Shown piece after piece: positions 1-8,491 of a stretch of DNA of 36,543 nucleotides. The stretch spans positions 1-36,543 of the forward strand of contig JALHOR010000049.1 of the NCBI GenBank assembly GCA_022842885.1, in the 5' to 3' direction. The DNA comes from Anaerolineae bacterium. Its GTDB lineage: Bacteria > Chloroflexota > Anaerolineae > Aggregatilineales > Phototrophicaceae. The notes under the pieces are model-generated. The model did not search any database. It was not told the DNA's origin and saw nothing but the letters and a program-made list of their open reading frames with translations. The position numbers were made by a program, and so were the translations under genes. Every line of letters starts with the position of its first letter. Within the stretch, counting starts at the first letter, position 1.

Positions 1-830
1 ATCTGGCTCCAGCAATTCGCGGCGATATGGTCACATCCATTGCCGTTAGTGAACCCGATGCAGGTTCGGATGTTGCCCGCATCAAGACTCGTGCCGTGCG
101 CGATGGCGACGAATATGTGATTAACGGCAGCAAAATGTATATCACCAATGGCACTCAAGCCGATTGGATTTGTTTATTGGCGCGAACTGCCGACAGTGAG
201 GATTACAAAGGCATGTCGCTGATTATCGTGCCGACTAATACGCCCGGTTTTCATGTCAGCCGCAGCCTGAAAAAATTGGGCAATTGGAGCAGCGATACGG
301 CAGTTTTATCATTTGAAGATATGCGCGTGCCTGTTCAGAATCGCATTGGGGATGAAGGCAAGGGTTTTTATTACCAGATGGAGCAGTTCCAGATTGAACG
401 CTTGGTGGGTGCATTAGGTGGCATTGCAGGCGCAGAACGCGCCGTCCGTGAGACCATCAAATATACACAGGAACGGCAGGCTTTTGGCAAACCTTTGTTA
501 GGAAACCAGTGGCTTCAATTCAAACTAGGCGAACTGCTAACGGAAATCGAAGCAGCAAAACAACTCAATTATTATTGTGCCAGCCTAGTCGAAGTGGATC
601 CCAATTCCAAAGAAGTAACCCGCATTGCCTCCATGTGCAAACTCAAAGCCGGGCGGTTGATGCGGCAGGTAGCCGATACCTGCATCCAGTTTTATGGCGG
701 CATGGGCTATATGGAAGAAACTTGGATTTCGCGTTATTACCGCGATTCGCGCTTGACGAGTATCGGCGGCGGTGCCGATGAAATAATGCTGCAAATCATT
801 GCTCGTTTAGAAGGCATGGAGATTAAATAG
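1..830 (+). CDS. Acyl-CoA dehydrogenase, 5' end cut by window edge (citronellyl-/isovaleryl-CoA dehydrogenase-like)
   Basis: FAD-dependent alpha,beta-dehydrogenation of an acyl-CoA. The frame is open to the window edge: codons before the ATG at 27 read LAPAIRGD, continuous with the family motif SEPDAGSD, so that ATG is internal and the N-terminal domain is missing. Visible are the middle beta domain (VINGSKMYITNGTQADW, FAD and substrate contacts) and the C-terminal helical domain (QERQAFGKPL, QFYGGMGYMEE). The usual catalytic Glu of short/medium-chain enzymes near the C-terminus is replaced (SIGGGADEIM). A Glu in FQIERLV (codon 396-398) sits where isovaleryl-CoA and long-chain dehydrogenases carry their base. 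With the AtuA, AtuE-like and biotin carboxylase genes downstream, a branched or terpenoid acyl-CoA substrate is likely. Exact substrate is inferred. Confidence 0.9.
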   Translation, partial: LAPAIRGDMVTSIAVSEPDAGSDVARIKTRAVRDGDEYVINGSKMYITNGTQADWICLLARTADSEDYKGMSLIIVPTNTPGFHVSRSLKKLGNWSSDTAVLSFEDMRVPVQNRIGDEGKGFYYQMEQFQIERLVGALGGIAGAERAVRETIKYTQERQAFGKPLLGNQWLQFKLGELLTEIEAAKQLNYYCASLVEVDPNSKEVTRIASMCKLKAGRLMRQVADTCIQFYGGMGYMEETWISRYYRDSRLTSIGGGADEIMLQIIARLEGMEIK

Positions 831-873
831 GCATGTTTCACCTATCTTTATTATCCCATGCGTTACATTTCTA

Positions 874-879
874 TATAAT
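874..879 (+). promoter_or_regulatory. Probable -10 element (TATAAT) for the GAF-like gene
   Basis: A perfect TATAAT lies 37 bases before the ATG at 916, in the 85-base gap after the acyl-CoA dehydrogenase gene. A weak -35 (TTATCC, 851-856) is 17 bases upstream. This suggests the GAF-like gene and what follows can be transcribed independently of the upstream dehydrogenase. Confidence 0.45.
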
Positions 880-915
880 GAAAGATGTATCCAATTAGAT
901 AATAGAGAAACCAAC

Positions 916-1611
916 ATGATAAATTTGAATCAGACCAATGAAAATGCTATCCAGCAATATGCCCGTGAACTTTTCAAAACATATCAGCCGCAAGACCTGA
1001 CGTTTGAAATGCTCTCACAAAAACTGATGCACAATATCTATGATGATTTTGGCGACGAGCAAGGGCAGCGAATTTTTATCCTCACGCGCATTTTTCGACT
1101 CTGCAAATACTTGGAACTGCCGCCAGAGGCACATAACGAAATTGATTCATCATCTGGCAAATTCTGGCTGGCGTTGTGTGGTACTGTGGGCGATGAACCC
1201 GCCTGGAACAACCGGCATCAATCGCAAGGACATCGCATTATCCCCGGTGGCGCTTTCCAAACACCCATGCTGAAAGCTGTGTTTGAACAAATGGCATTGG
1301 AAAATCAAGCGGAGGAAGGTCTCAAACTGGAAGATTACAACATTGCAGAACGCTTCTTCCATGTCGAAAAAGCACCGGGCAGCCCAAATATTGTTGCCCA
1401 AGCCGAATTTGTAGACCGTTATGGGGTACAATCTGTGATGGGGATTGGCAGCCCCTTCATTTCAGGTAGTTTGTACTTCGCCTTGTTCTTTTCCAGAAGC
1501 ACCATCACGCGCCAACAAGCGGACATGTTTGCCCGCATAACGCCGTTTATATCCACCTTATTGGCACGCCAAGATTCCAAAAATCATCTTTGGGAGCCAA
1601 TTGAAAATTAA
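916..1611 (+). CDS. Stand-alone GAF-like sensory domain protein
   Basis: A 231-residue soluble protein with no signal peptide or membrane segment. The central stretch WLALCGTVGDEPAWNNR, followed by HVEKAPGSPNIVAQAEFV and a YGVQSVMGIG segment, matches from memory a GAF-like sensory module usually found upstream of kinases, cyclases or phosphatases. Here no output domain follows and the protein ends in a Glu/Asn-rich tail. It sits between the acyl-CoA dehydrogenase and AtuA genes with its own likely promoter, 12 bases before the AtuA start. A role in sensing or scaffolding for this catabolic cluster is only inferred. Alternative: a conserved hypothetical of unrelated function. Confidence 0.7.
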   Translation: MINLNQTNENAIQQYARELFKTYQPQDLTFEMLSQKLMHNIYDDFGDEQGQRIFILTRIFRLCKYLELPPEAHNEIDSSSGKFWLALCGTVGDEPAWNNRHQSQGHRIIPGGAFQTPMLKAVFEQMALENQAEEGLKLEDYNIAERFFHVEKAPGSPNIVAQAEFVDRYGVQSVMGIGSPFISGSLYFALFFSRSTITRQQADMFARITPFISTLLARQDSKNHLWEPIEN

Positions 1612-1623
1612 GAAAGTAACACG

Positions 1624-2982
1624 ATGACTTATCGCGTCGGTTCAGCCCAAGGCTTTTATGGTGATAATGTTCTCAGCGCCCTGCCGATGATTCTGGGTGG
1701 GCATGTGGATGTGGTCTGTTTTGAGGCATTGGCAGAACTGACGCTTGCCATACTACAAAAAGACAAACTAAAAGACCCGAATCGCGGCTATACCTTTGAT
1801 TTAGCCATTATCGCCAGCAAAATTTTACCAGAGGCATATCAGCGCAAAATCCCGCTTATCTGCAATGGTGGCGGGCTAAACCCACAGGGCGCAGCCAATA
1901 TGGTGCGCGATACCGCCGAAAAATTGGGATTAAAAGGCATCAAAATTGCGGCAGTCACGGGCGATGATGTCTTATCTCGGCTAGAAGAACTCAACGAAAA
2001 AGGCGAAACCCTAGCACATTTGGAAAGTGGCGCGGCATTTCAGCCCGGTGACTATCCAATTGCCAATGCCAATGTTTATCTGGGTGCTGCACCCATTGTC
2101 GAAGCCCTCAAAAATGGTGCTGATATGGTAATTACCGGGCGCGTGGCAGACCCGTGTTTGTATCTCGCGCCGCTGATAGCCCATTACGATTGGGCGTGGG
2201 AGGATTGGCATCGGTTAGCGGCGGGCATTGTGGCAGGACATTTGATGGAATGTACCGGACAAGTAGTCGGTGGTAACAGCCTCGCCGTGATAGATACACT
2301 CGATTCACGCGATTTGAATAAGCTCGGCTACCCCATTGCCCATGTTGAAGCCGATGGCAGTTTTATCCTTACCAACACGCCCGGTTTGCCCGGCATCGTT
2401 AGCAGCGAGACGGTCAAAGAGCAATTGCTTTACGAAGTACATGACCCAGCACAGTACATCACGCCGGATGTTGTGGCTGATTTTACGACGCTAAAATTAG
2501 ACGATTTAGGTGACAATCGCGTGCGAATTTCGGGAGTCACTGGCAAACCGCGCCCAGAAAAACTCAAGCTCAATTTGGGGCGCTTGGAAGGCTACATGCG
2601 CGAATTAATTTTTACAGTGGGCTACCCGGAAGCATGGAAAAAATACGAACAACTCAAAACCATGATTAGCGAAACATGGCGTGGGCTACCGATAGACCGC
2701 GTGGAATATAGCTTCTTGGGCATCAACAGTTTATATGGGTCGGTTGCGCCGCTACCCGCCGACCCGTTGGAATTGGTGATTCGGGTAATGTTCACGGCAA
2801 AAGACGAAACCACACTCAAAAATGCGGTGCGCTTGATGATGAATAACGGCTTGAGTGGACCCGCTGGCATGAGCATTTCGGGTTCGACGATTGGCGCTGA
2901 CCCGCGCATAATTTTAGGGTTATATCCCACGCTCATCAGCCGTGACCACATCATGCCCAACATTGCTTATTTGGAGGTGTAA
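1624..2982 (+). CDS. AtuA-like protein, N-terminal part only (DUF1446 / acyclic terpene utilisation)
   Basis: Family of unknown biochemical role found in acyclic terpene (citronellol/geraniol) and related degradation clusters. The N-terminus RVGSAQGFYGD, the segment DVVCFEALAELTLAIL, ICNGGGLNPQGAANMV and DMVITGRVADPCLYLAPL are family hallmarks. At 452 residues it lacks the roughly 100-residue ferredoxin-like C-terminal domain often fused to AtuA. That domain is encoded separately two bases downstream. ATG at 1624 follows the GAF-like gene by 12 bases. Probably acts with the adjacent small subunit in cytosolic CoA-ester metabolism, but the reaction is unknown. Confidence 0.9.
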   Translation: MTYRVGSAQGFYGDNVLSALPMILGGHVDVVCFEALAELTLAILQKDKLKDPNRGYTFDLAIIASKILPEAYQRKIPLICNGGGLNPQGAANMVRDTAEKLGLKGIKIAAVTGDDVLSRLEELNEKGETLAHLESGAAFQPGDYPIANANVYLGAAPIVEALKNGADMVITGRVADPCLYLAPLIAHYDWAWEDWHRLAAGIVAGHLMECTGQVVGGNSLAVIDTLDSRDLNKLGYPIAHVEADGSFILTNTPGLPGIVSSETVKEQLLYEVHDPAQYITPDVVADFTTLKLDDLGDNRVRISGVTGKPRPEKLKLNLGRLEGYMRELIFTVGYPEAWKKYEQLKTMISETWRGLPIDRVEYSFLGINSLYGSVAPLPADPLELVIRVMFTAKDETTLKNAVRLMMNNGLSGPAGMSISGSTIGADPRIILGLYPTLISRDHIMPNIAYLEV

Positions 2983-2984
2983 TC

Positions 2985-3296
2985 ATGCCCAAGCGACTTT
3001 ATGACATCGCGTATGGACGCACGGGCGATAAAGGCAACATTGCCAACATCAGCATCATTGCTCGCACGCCGCAGGCATATCAAGACATCAAAGCCAAACT
3101 TACAGCAGAGCGCGTGAAGCAGCAGTTAGGCGATTTGGTCTTGGGCGAAATCGTGCGCTACGAAATGGATAATATCGAAGCACTCAATTTTGTGTGCTAC
3201 GATGCCTTAGATGGTGGTGGCACGCGCTCGTTACGCATAGACCCTCTCGGCAAATCGCTTGCCGGGGCGCTGCTGTATATGGAATGGGAAGATTAG
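2985..3296 (+). CDS. AtuA-like small protein (detached C-terminal ferredoxin-fold domain)
   Basis: 103 residues starting MPKRLYDIAYGRTGDKGN; RTGDKGN...SIIAR is the signature of the C-terminal domain of fused AtuA proteins, and the tail LDGGGTRSLRIDPLGKSL also fits. The start codon lies two bases after the AtuA stop. A strong Shine-Dalgarno (GGAGGTG) overlaps the AtuA end, so the two are translationally coupled and probably form a complex. Function unknown beyond association with terpene and branched acyl-CoA breakdown. Length is right for a complete domain. Confidence 0.88.
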   Translation: MPKRLYDIAYGRTGDKGNIANISIIARTPQAYQDIKAKLTAERVKQQLGDLVLGEIVRYEMDNIEALNFVCYDALDGGGTRSLRIDPLGKSLAGALLYMEWED

Positions 3297-3320
3297 GCAC
3301 ATTATTTTTGAGACCTTGCC

Positions 3321-4175
3321 ATGACTGATAACAAGAATCCCTATCCGGGCATCAATCCCCATTTAAACAGCCTGTTGCAGCACAAGGGCGGCGGGTGGCA
3401 TGGATTCCACACAAATCTTCTGGTGACAATTGCTGACTCGCTAAATGCAATTTTTCCTGATTATTATTATGCTGAAGTGGAGACTTCCCTACAGATTTTG
3501 ACTTATGATGTTGATACTTTGCCACTCATTGCCAATCAGAAAAATACGACAGCCGATATTCTAGTCTCAAAAAAACCAGTCTCACATCAACCTATTGCTG
3601 CGGGCGAAACTCATACTCCTACCTTAACCTTGCCCATCATGACAGATATTGAAGGAGAAGAAATTTCGGGTTTAGTCATTTATACCAAACCCCGTCAGGC
3701 AATAACCCGTATTGAAGTCTTATCGCCAGCAAACAAACCCGGCGGTTCACATTATGGACAATATCTGCAAAAACGTGCTGAAACCCTTTATGCGGGTTTG
3801 CAATTGGTTGAACTTGATTTTTTGCATGAACGCCCCCCCGTTTTGCCAAATCTTGCTGCTTATTCACGGCAGGAAACCGGGGCATTCCCGTATCACATTC
3901 TTGTCACAGATACGCGCTCAGGCATCGCACAAGGCAAAACCGATGTTTATAGTTTTGGCATTATGGATCCTGCCCCTATTATCCCCGTACCACTGGAAGG
4001 CAGCGATAGTGTGAGTCTGGATATTCAGGCAGTTTACAATACCACATTCAGCAAGCGTCCCTATCCTGATAAAGTCAATTACACGCGCACGCCTGATAAT
4101 TTTGATAGATATACCGAATTAGACCGCCAATTGATTATTCGCCACATGGCAAAAATCGCTGAGATGACCTCATAA
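3321..4175 (+). CDS. DUF4058 family protein
   Basis: 284 residues beginning NPYPGINPHLNSLLQ with GGWHGFHTNLLVTIADSLN, the typical opening of DUF4058 proteins (many copies in cyanobacteria and Chloroflexota, function unknown). The core IEVLSPANKPGGSHYGQYLQ followed by LQLVELDFLHERPP resembles the acidic-SP-x-NK layout of Uma2-like PD-(D/E)XK folds, but nuclease activity is speculation. It is embedded between AtuA-type genes and the hydratase: 24 bases after the small AtuA gene, and its stop overlaps the next ATG by one base (TAATG). That argues for co-transcription rather than chance insertion. Confidence 0.85.
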   Translation: MTDNKNPYPGINPHLNSLLQHKGGGWHGFHTNLLVTIADSLNAIFPDYYYAEVETSLQILTYDVDTLPLIANQKNTTADILVSKKPVSHQPIAAGETHTPTLTLPIMTDIEGEEISGLVIYTKPRQAITRIEVLSPANKPGGSHYGQYLQKRAETLYAGLQLVELDFLHERPPVLPNLAAYSRQETGAFPYHILVTDTRSGIAQGKTDVYSFGIMDPAPIIPVPLEGSDSVSLDIQAVYNTTFSKRPYPDKVNYTRTPDNFDRYTELDRQLIIRHMAKIAEMTS

Positions 4176-4984
4176 TGGCTTATAAAAAGGATATTTGTGT
4201 GCAAACAACGTTTGAAACATTAATTTTTGAGATTAATAACTTCGCCGCAACGGTCACGCTGAACCGCCCAGAAACCAAAAATGCCATGAATTTTAAGATG
4301 GTGGCAGAACTCTATAGCATCTTCACATCACTGCGCGAGAACCGCGATATTCGCGCCATTGTGCTGCGTGGGGCGAATGGCACATTTTGCTCTGGCGGCG
4401 ATATTAAAGAAATGCGTGAAAACACCGTGCCAGCGCACGATAGCGGCGTAAATCTGGATGCGATGCTGCGGGCGTGCAATACTGCGTCTCAGGTGATTAT
4501 CGCCTGTATCGAAGGGGCGGCGTTGGGTGGCGGGTTTGGGTTGGCATGTGTTTCGGATATTGCTATTGCCAGCACGACTGCCCAATTTGGCTTGCCGGAA
4601 GTACGGCTTGGTATCGCTCCAGCATTTATTTCGCCCTTCGTGATAGATAGGCTTGGTTTCACCCGCGCTCGTGAACTGATGCTCACTGGACGCCGCTTTA
4701 ATGGCATAGAGGCACAGCACTATGGCATTGCTCATGTGGTTTGTGCGCCGGAAGACATGGAAAAAACATTACAAGAACAATTGGACATGTTGCGGCAGTG
4801 TGCGCCGGGGGCAATTGCAGCGATTAAAGAACTGCTCTTTGCTGTGAATGGGCAACCGTTGGATGCTACTGTTGCCTATCGCGCTAACCTGCTGAATACC
4901 CTGCGTGCCGGAGTAGAAGCGCAGGAGGGCATGTTATCATTCGTGCAAAAACGTCCGCCTCAATGGTCAAATCCCACAGAATGA
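4175..4984 (+). CDS. Enoyl-CoA hydratase, methylglutaconyl-/isohexenylglutaconyl-CoA hydratase type (LiuC/AtuE-like)
   Basis: Crotonase-fold enzyme that adds water across the double bond of a carboxylated enoyl-CoA. Oxyanion-hole segments are CSGGDIKEM and EGAALGGGFGLA. One catalytic Glu lies in FGLPEVRLG (Glu142 from the ATG at 4175). The following APAFISPFV replaces the GAGGTQ of ordinary enoyl-CoA hydratases and is typical of LiuC/AtuE. The ATG at 4175 overlaps the DUF4058 stop by one base. A GTG at 4199 with AAAAGG eight bases upstream is an alternative start that would remove eight residues. Acts after the biotin-dependent carboxylase encoded next. Confidence 0.9.
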   Translation: MAYKKDICVQTTFETLIFEINNFAATVTLNRPETKNAMNFKMVAELYSIFTSLRENRDIRAIVLRGANGTFCSGGDIKEMRENTVPAHDSGVNLDAMLRACNTASQVIIACIEGAALGGGFGLACVSDIAIASTTAQFGLPEVRLGIAPAFISPFVIDRLGFTRARELMLTGRRFNGIEAQHYGIAHVVCAPEDMEKTLQEQLDMLRQCAPGAIAAIKELLFAVNGQPLDATVAYRANLLNTLRAGVEAQEGMLSFVQKRPPQWSNPTE

Positions 4985-5018
4985 TTACAATAGGTGGCGA
5001 GTTATCCCCTTATTGTGC

Positions 5019-5046
5019 TGGTCATCGTCATGATGGATACTGACCA
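5019..5046 (+). promoter_or_regulatory. Inverted repeat TGGTCA-N16-TGACCA before the biotin carboxylase gene
   Basis: Six-base perfect arms flank 16 bases in the 79-base gap between the hydratase and carboxylase genes, ending 17 bases before the ATG at 5064. It could be an operator or an mRNA hairpin. No binding protein is identified. Confidence 0.25.
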
Positions 5047-5063
5047 TTAGTTTAAGAGCGATT

Positions 5064-7031
5064 ATGTTACGTAAAATTTTGATTGCGAATCGTGGTGAAA
5101 TTGCCTGCCGTATTATCCGCACTTGCCAAGCGATGGGCTTTGCGACAGTGGCAGTTTTTTCTGATGCGGATAAAGATGCCCTCTTCGTACAATTGGCAGA
5201 TGAAGCGGTACATCTGGGTAACAGCGACCCGGCAGAAAGTTATTTGAATGCGCGTAAAATTCTGGATGCAGCAGTGCGAACAGGGGCAAACGCCATTCAT
5301 CCCGGCTATGGTTTTTTGGCAGAAAATGCCAGTTTTGCCTACTTGGTCAAAGCGTCCGGGTTAATCTTTATCGGTCCACCGCCCGAAGCGATTGAAGCGA
5401 TGGGCGATAAACGCTATGCTAAATTTTTGCTGCGCGATGTGCCATTGATACCGGGCTACATGGGCGATGACCAAAGCGATGCAGCATTCATCGCGGCAGC
5501 CGCTGAAATTGGCTATCCGGTTATGGTCAAAGCCAGTGCAGGTGGCGGCGGTAAAGGGATGCGGCAAGTCAATCACCCAGATGATTTGATAGATGCCCTA
5601 GCAGCCGCCAAACGTGAGGCACAACAGGCTTTTGGTGATAACACCCTCATGCTGGAAAAAGCCCTACTCCATCCCCGCCATATCGAAGTACAAATTTTTG
5701 GCGACCAAGAAGGCAATATCATCGCCTTGGGTGAACGTGAATGCAGCATCCAACGCCGCCACCAAAAAATTGTGGAAGAAACCCCGTCAACTGCTTTGAA
5801 TCCCGATTTACGGCAGCACATTTGTGAAACCGCCGTCAGCATCGGGCAGCAGTTGGGGTACTACAGTGCCGGCACAATTGAATTTTTGCTGGATGAAGAC
5901 AAGCATTTTTATTTCATGGAAATGAACACCCGCCTGCAAGTTGAACATCCCGTCACTGAGATGGTCTATGATGTAGATTTGGTGCGCTGGCAGTTGGAAG
6001 TAGCTCGTGGTGTGACGCTTTATCATCTGTTGGGATTTCCCAAATCCGAGTCGCTGCCGGTGCTGCCTTTGGTTGCAGCCGGTCATGCGATTGAAGTGCG
6101 AGTTTATGCCGAAGACCCGGCACATCATTTTTTGCCTGTCACGGGAACCGTTGCCCATTGGCAAGCGCCACCCCTAGTTCGGACGGATACTGGCATTCAA
6201 TCGGGCGCGGTCATCGGAACACATTATGACCCGATGCTGGTAAAAATTATCGCCCATGGCGAAACACGCACAGAGGCGATTCGGCGTTTAGACCATGCCC
6301 TCTCCCGCACGCAGCTACTCGGCTTAAAGAATAATTTGCCATTTTTGCGGCGCGTCTTGATGACCGATGAACACCTTGCTGGTATCATCAGCACGCGCTT
6401 TTTGGATGAACACCCCGAACTGCTGCCAGAACCCGATACCCTTGACCCACTGGCTTTAATCGCGGCGGCATTGGCAAAACAGGGTTATCAAACCCATTGG
6501 CGCAATAACCCCAACCGCCCAGTGAAACATACTTTTTTACAGGGGCAAACCACCCACGCCATACTGATTCAGCCCGAAAAAACAGGCTATCGCACGACGA
6601 TTGGCGAAGCGGTTGCCAGTGTTGAAATTGTACGGATTGAAAATGGACAATTTACCTTGCGCGTGAATGGACATCAGCAGCGCGTGACCGTGATTGAGGC
6701 GGGCAATGACCATTGGTGGGCGCATACCTTGTCTGGTACATATCATCTGCGCTGGCAAAATCCGCTGCCATTACCTATAGAACGCGCTGCCAGCGAAGGC
6801 TCATTGCGAGCGCCTATGACCGGGCAAATCGTCAAAATCATGGTAGAAACCGGGCAAGAAGTGAAAAAAGGGGCTTTGCTCTTGATTTTGGAAGCGATGA
6901 AAATGGAACACCGCATCGAAGCGCCCTATGATGGTACTGTTGAAGCATTGCGCTATCAGGTGGGCAATGTTGTCCAAGCCGATGAAATTTTGCTGGCGTT
7001 ACAGCCTAGCAGTGCGGCAAAATCAGAGTAA
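5064..7031 (+). CDS. Biotin carboxylase-BCCP alpha subunit of an acyl-CoA carboxylase (3-methylcrotonyl-/geranyl-CoA carboxylase type)
   Basis: ATP-dependent carboxylation of biotin, which then carboxylates an enoyl-CoA with a separate beta subunit. The N-terminal biotin carboxylase begins KILIANRGEIACRI. An ATP-grasp glycine loop SAGGGGKGMR lies near residue 160, then ERECSIQRRHQK and EMNTRLQVEHPVTE. A C-terminal biotinyl domain carries LEAMKMEH with Lys613 as the biotin site. The 655-residue length and single-chain order match MccA/AtuF/LiuD alpha subunits rather than AccC. No carboxyltransferase beta subunit occurs in the window; it is expected upstream of base 1. Cluster context fits leucine or citronellol/geraniol catabolism; the two cannot be separated here. 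Confidence 0.93.
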   Translation: MLRKILIANRGEIACRIIRTCQAMGFATVAVFSDADKDALFVQLADEAVHLGNSDPAESYLNARKILDAAVRTGANAIHPGYGFLAENASFAYLVKASGLIFIGPPPEAIEAMGDKRYAKFLLRDVPLIPGYMGDDQSDAAFIAAAAEIGYPVMVKASAGGGGKGMRQVNHPDDLIDALAAAKREAQQAFGDNTLMLEKALLHPRHIEVQIFGDQEGNIIALGERECSIQRRHQKIVEETPSTALNPDLRQHICETAVSIGQQLGYYSAGTIEFLLDEDKHFYFMEMNTRLQVEHPVTEMVYDVDLVRWQLEVARGVTLYHLLGFPKSESLPVLPLVAAGHAIEVRVYAEDPAHHFLPVTGTVAHWQAPPLVRTDTGIQSGAVIGTHYDPMLVKIIAHGETRTEAIRRLDHALSRTQLLGLKNNLPFLRRVLMTDEHLAGIISTRFLDEHPELLPEPDTLDPLALIAAALAKQGYQTHWRNNPNRPVKHTFLQGQTTHAILIQPEKTGYRTTIGEAVASVEIVRIENGQFTLRVNGHQQRVTVIEAGNDHWWAHTLSGTYHLRWQNPLPLPIERAASEGSLRAPMTGQIVKIMVETGQEVKKGALLLILEAMKMEHRIEAPYDGTVEALRYQVGNVVQADEILLALQPSSAAKSE

Positions 7032-7038
7032 ACGAGAC

Positions 7039-7071
7039 TATCAGGCAAAGCGTTGAACCCTTTGCCTGATA
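7039..7071. terminator. Bidirectional hairpin terminator between convergent genes
   Basis: Perfect 12-bp stem TATCAGGCAAAG / CTTTGCCTGATA with a 9-base loop, eight bases after the carboxylase stop and six bases before the stop of the convergent hydrolase gene. There is no long T-run, so strength is uncertain. Stem length and placement support shared termination. Confidence 0.75.
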
Positions 7072-7076
7072 TGGGA

Positions 7077-8285
7077 TTAATCTACAATCGCCTGATACAC
7101 CAAATTATGAAAACGCTCTTGCACCGGATACGGCAACCCCGATATGTGCTGAGTCATCAATAATCCAATCAGGTCTTCCGCCGGGTCAATCCAAAAAACA
7201 GTTCGCGCCGCCCCGCCCCAACCATATTCCCCTGCCGATGTTAAAGTTCGTCCTTGCCCAAGATGAGTCAACACAGAGAAACCCAATCCAAAGCCAGAGT
7301 TAATCGGCGAAACGCCAATTTTCAGCGGCATGAGGGCTTCTGGAATATGATTCGCGGTCATGTACGCCAATGTTTTGCGCCCAATTAAAATGCCACCATC
7401 ATATTTGCCCTGATTGATAAGGCAGTTGGAAAATGCCAAATAATCCCCTAATGTTGAAACCAAGCCACCGCCGCCACTCGGAGACTGCGTTGGGATGGTC
7501 ACATCGCTAATTAACAGAGCTTCTTCGGGGCTAGGAAGGACAGGGTTGTAGAGCAATTGGGATGTGTACAGTTGCGCCAGACGATGCCATTTATCGGCAG
7601 TTACATGAAATGCTGTATCCACCATCCCCAACGGCTTAAAAATGCGTTCCTGCAAAAAATCTGCCAGCGGCATATCCGCAATTACTTGGATCACATAACC
7701 CAACACATCCGTTGCATAACTATAGCGCCATTGTGTGCCGGGCTGAAACAACAACGGCAAACTGGCAATCTTCTCTATCACAACCGATAACGGCTCATCG
7801 CGTTTAAAAATCGGTGACTGTTGGCGATACATTTCTTCAACAGGTGAATCAAAAAACCAACCGTAACTCAGTCCAGCAGTGTGCGTTAGCAAATGGTAAA
7901 GGTTCGGCTGTGGGTCTGGTTCAGCCCATTTTGCGCCCAAAACACCAGCAGAGTCATAAACTTTGGTCTTGGCAAAGGCTGGAATAAATTTTGCTACCGG
8001 GTCTTGTAAGCCAAATCGTCCTTCTTCATAGAGCATCATCAATGCGACACTAATAATCGGTTTGGTCATGGAATAAATACGAAAAATTGTATCTTCTTGG
8101 ATGGGTTTTCCGGCTTCTATATCCATCATGCCAAACTTGCCCAAATGAACTACTTTGCCCCGTCGTTGAATTAATGTCATAATTCCCGGCAGTTGATTGT
8201 CTTTCACAAATTCCGTCATAATAGGGGCAATGCGGTCTAATCGCCCTGAATGCATCCCAACACTTTCTGGCGCATAAATGTTCAT
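7077..8285 (-). CDS. Serine beta-lactamase-fold hydrolase (class C-like esterase/peptidase)
   Basis: 402 residues without a signal peptide, so probably cytosolic. The class C penicillin-binding fold is shown by Ser72-x-x-Lys75 in YSMTKP, the tyrosine motif WRYSYATDVLG, and a C-terminal GWGGAARTVFWIDP in place of KTG. This pattern is common in EstB-like esterases and carboxypeptidase-like proteins; antibiotic resistance should not be assumed. A GTG at 8288 also opens the frame, but AAGGA sits seven bases before the ATG at 8285, which I prefer. Convergent with the carboxylase cluster and divergent from the ABC importer. Substrate unknown. Confidence 0.88.
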   Translation of the reverse strand: MNIYAPESVGMHSGRLDRIAPIMTEFVKDNQLPGIMTLIQRRGKVVHLGKFGMMDIEAGKPIQEDTIFRIYSMTKPIISVALMMLYEEGRFGLQDPVAKFIPAFAKTKVYDSAGVLGAKWAEPDPQPNLYHLLTHTAGLSYGWFFDSPVEEMYRQQSPIFKRDEPLSVVIEKIASLPLLFQPGTQWRYSYATDVLGYVIQVIADMPLADFLQERIFKPLGMVDTAFHVTADKWHRLAQLYTSQLLYNPVLPSPEEALLISDVTIPTQSPSGGGGLVSTLGDYLAFSNCLINQGKYDGGILIGRKTLAYMTANHIPEALMPLKIGVSPINSGFGLGFSVLTHLGQGRTLTSAGEYGWGGAARTVFWIDPAEDLIGLLMTQHISGLPYPVQERFHNLVYQAIVD

Positions 8286-8315
8286 CACACTATCCTTATT
8301 AGTTGGATTTCTTTA

Positions 8316-8324
8316 ATCATAGCA
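8316..8324 (-). promoter_or_regulatory. Extended -10 (TGCTATGAT) for the beta-lactamase-fold gene
   Basis: Reads TGCTATGAT on the minus strand, a TGn-extended -10, placed 31 bases before the preferred ATG at 8285. No good -35 is needed for this promoter type. Confidence 0.45.
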
Positions 8325-8491
8325 AAAATCAATCAGACTATTGAGCCAGTTTTTAGGCTGTTGACATGAGGAAAGTTCATATTCTTCGCTTAAGCCAGCT
8401 ACCAAAATAGTCCATATGACCGATGCATTCTTATCCCCAATCACTAGAATCGCATTAGAGATTCACAATCCACCCGAAATTGTTCTTGCAA

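Noticed and set aside
7077-8285. Antibiotic-resistance beta-lactamase
   Set aside because: It has no signal peptide and GWGG in place of KTG. It fits a general beta-lactamase-fold esterase or peptidase better.
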